DNA from: Microbacterium sp. APC 3901
Lineage (GTDB): Bacteria > Actinomycetota > Actinomycetes > Actinomycetales > Microbacteriaceae
NCBI RefSeq assembly: GCF_030407765.1
Contig: NZ_JASDCU010000013.1
Location: 49,382 to 113,381, forward strand
Direction: 5' to 3'
Length of the DNA: 64,000 nucleotides
Translations under genes and position numbers: made by a program
The notes under the pieces: generated by a model
The model's database searches: none
What the model saw: the letters and a program-made list of their open reading frames with translations, nothing else
Told to the model about the DNA's origin: nothing
Shown here: positions 62,738 to 64,000 of the stretch, piece by piece
Numbering within the stretch: the stretch's first letter is position 1
Layout of the letters: every line of letters begins with the position of its first letter

Positions 62738-63342
62738 GCCCCACCGAGACCGGCCGCCACTTCTGGCGGGACATCCGGGTGCAGCTGCCGTTCCTGGCGT
62801 GGCTCGTCGTGCTCTGGATGCTGCTGTGGAGCCAGTTCACGGTGCTGGCCTTCATCTCGGGGCTCGTCGTGGCGGTGTTCGTCACGCGCGTCTTCCGGCT
62901 CCCGACCGTCGAGCTGTCCGGGCGCATCAACATCTGGTACGCCGCCCTCCTGATCGTGCAGTTCCTGTTCGCGGTGCTCCGAGGCGCGGTCGCGGTCACC
63001 ATGCAGGTGTTCGACTTCCGGCATCAGCCCGGCGCAGCGATCATCGCGGTGCCCCTGCGCTACGCCGACGACCTGATGATGACGCACGTGGCGGTCATCT
63101 CCTCTCTGGTGCCGGGGTCGCTCGTGGTCGAGGCCGACCGCGACAGGCAGGTGCTCTACCTGCACGTGATCGGGGTTCGCAGCATGGCCGACGTCGAGAA
63201 GCAGCGCGAGGGCGTGCTGCAGTGGGAGCGACGGGTCGTGCGTGCGCTCGGTGCCCCGGCGCAGTACCGTGCCCTCAAGGCCGACGAACGCGCGGCGCGT
63301 GCCGGTGGTGCCGGCGGGCTGACCAGGGGAGGTGCCCGATGA
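62734..63342 (+). CDS. mrpE: Na+/H+ antiporter subunit E
   Basis: This 202-aa MnhE protein has two N-terminal helices and a cytoplasmic domain. Family motifs are LWSQFTVLAFISGLVVAVFVTR, DLMMTHVAVISSLVPGSLVVE and YLHVIGV. ATGA overlaps join both neighbours. The Gly/Ala-rich C-terminus is slightly longer than usual. Confidence 0.95.
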   Translation: MSPTETGRHFWRDIRVQLPFLAWLVVLWMLLWSQFTVLAFISGLVVAVFVTRVFRLPTVELSGRINIWYAALLIVQFLFAVLRGAVAVTMQVFDFRHQPGAAIIAVPLRYADDLMMTHVAVISSLVPGSLVVEADRDRQVLYLHVIGVRSMADVEKQREGVLQWERRVVRALGAPAQYRALKADERAARAGGAGGLTRGGAR

Positions 63343-63608
63343 ACGTGCTGATGCTGGCGATCATGGTCGTCTTCGGGGTGGCCGCCATCCTGACGATCAT
63401 CCGCATCGTGCGCGGACCCTCGATCCTCGACCGAGCCGTCGCCTCCGACGTGCTGCTGACCGAGGTCATGTGCGTGCTCGGCGCCGAGATGGCGATCAAC
63501 GGTCACACCCGCAACATCCCGGTGCTGCTGATCATCGCCGCCGTGGGCGTCTTCGGTTCGATCTCGGTCGCCCGGTTCGTCGCCAGAAGGGACAACACGA
63601 CCCCATGA
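63339..63608 (+). CDS. mrpF: Na+/H+ antiporter subunit F
   Basis: This 89-aa three-helix protein carries the MrpF signature RIVRGPSILDRAVASDVLL. It is part of the Mrp complex and is coupled by ATGA to mrpE and mrpG. Confidence 0.95.
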   Translation: MNVLMLAIMVVFGVAAILTIIRIVRGPSILDRAVASDVLLTEVMCVLGAEMAINGHTRNIPVLLIIAAVGVFGSISVARFVARRDNTTP

Positions 63609-64000
63609 ACGTGTTCGGTCTCGCCATTCCCGACGCCGTCATAGACGTCGCCATCCTCGTGCTGATCCTGCTCGGCGCGATCCTCTGCCTGTCGGCCGCC
63701 GTCGGTCTGCTGCGCTTCCGTGACGTGCCGTCGCGACTGCACGCCGCGACGAAGCCCCAGGTGCTCGGCCTCATCCTCATCTGCCTCGCGATCGCCCTGT
63801 CGCAGCGCACCGTCGGCGGAATCCTCATCGGGCTCGCGCTCGTCTCGCCGATCGTCCTGATGCAGTTCGCCACAGCCCCCCTCTCGGCGCACATCGTCGG
63901 CCGGCAGGCCTATCGCAACGGCACGACCGACGAGCGCAGCCTTGTCGTCGACGAGCTCGCCGAGTCGAAGCAGACTCCGCCGGCCGCCGGCTGGGCGGAC
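63605..64000 (+). CDS. mrpG: Na+/H+ antiporter subunit G, cut by the window edge
   Basis: The ATG at 63605 overlaps the mrpF stop. The frame stays open for 132 codons to the last base, so the 3' end is missing. MrpG features are three helices and the conserved GLLRFRDVPSRLHAATKPQ loop after helix 1. It should close the mrpACDEFG operon. Confidence 0.94.
   Translation, partial: MNVFGLAIPDAVIDVAILVLILLGAILCLSAAVGLLRFRDVPSRLHAATKPQVLGLILICLAIALSQRTVGGILIGLALVSPIVLMQFATAPLSAHIVGRQAYRNGTTDERSLVVDELAESKQTPPAAGWAD

Overview
The window reads as about 64 kb of chromosome from a high-GC actinobacterium. It is most likely a member of the Microbacteriaceae, and probably Microbacterium. I infer this from recognised families rather than a database search: gyrB-gyrA followed by a DUF3566 gene and tRNA-Ile/tRNA-Ala, CrgA, a class E sortase, the fhaA-fhaB-pstP-rodA-pbpA-pknA-pknB cell-wall signalling cluster, NucS mismatch repair and LCP proteins. 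The gyr genes at the left edge imply that oriC lies only a few kilobases to the left.

Layout. 1-7.6 kb: gyrB (3' part), gyrA, a DUF3566 membrane protein, an overlapping sensor kinase/response regulator/toast-rack protein operon, then tRNA-Ile(GAU) and tRNA-Ala(UGC). 7.7-16 kb: housekeeping and small genes (M24 peptidase, NUDIX, YbaK, cyclophilin, rhomboid, crgA, sortase, a 51-aa membrane microprotein, PabA/TrpG-type amidotransferase), with a cluster of DnaA-box-like sites beside crgA. 16-25 kb: the minus-strand PASTA-kinase/cell-elongation operon. 25-31.5 kb: tRNA-Leu(CAG), LCP protein, siderophore-interacting protein, aldo/keto reductase, two acidic small proteins, an arr rifampin ADP-ribosyltransferase and a Pr6Pr membrane protein. 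31.6-39.6 kb: a six-gene hexonate/hexuronate catabolic operon (uxuB-like, zinc dehydrogenase, MHS transporter, manD, eda, kdgK) with a divergent LacI regulator. 39.6-44.6 kb: a RelE-type toxin/antitoxin pair, a second two-component system and an FtsX-type ABC exporter. 44.6-50.5 kb: lactate permease, fdhD, a YdeP-type molybdoenzyme and a shikimate dehydrogenase-like gene. 51-57 kb: cspA, a HAD phosphatase, nucS, an MFS transporter with a LacI regulator, a large membrane protein and an L-rhamnose mutarotase-like gene. 57.5-64 kb: the mrpA(B)CDEFG sodium/proton antiporter operon, cut by the right edge.

How the genes work together. FhaA/FhaB, PstP, RodA, PbpA, PknA and PknB are expected to couple peptidoglycan sensing by PASTA domains to elongation. 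The hexonate operon channels an L-gulonate- or L-idonate-like acid through fructuronate and mannonate to 2-keto-3-deoxygluconate and then pyruvate plus glyceraldehyde 3-phosphate. The Mrp genes form a multisubunit cation/proton antiporter.

Three non-coding signals stand out. First, a family of palindromic intergenic elements, two near-identical copies of which bracket arr. Second, a DnaA-box-like cluster about 10 kb downstream of gyrA. Third, a window-wide pattern of -10 hexamers placed 5-7 nt upstream of start codons, which predicts many leaderless mRNAs. I found no insertion sequence, prophage, CRISPR array or rRNA gene.
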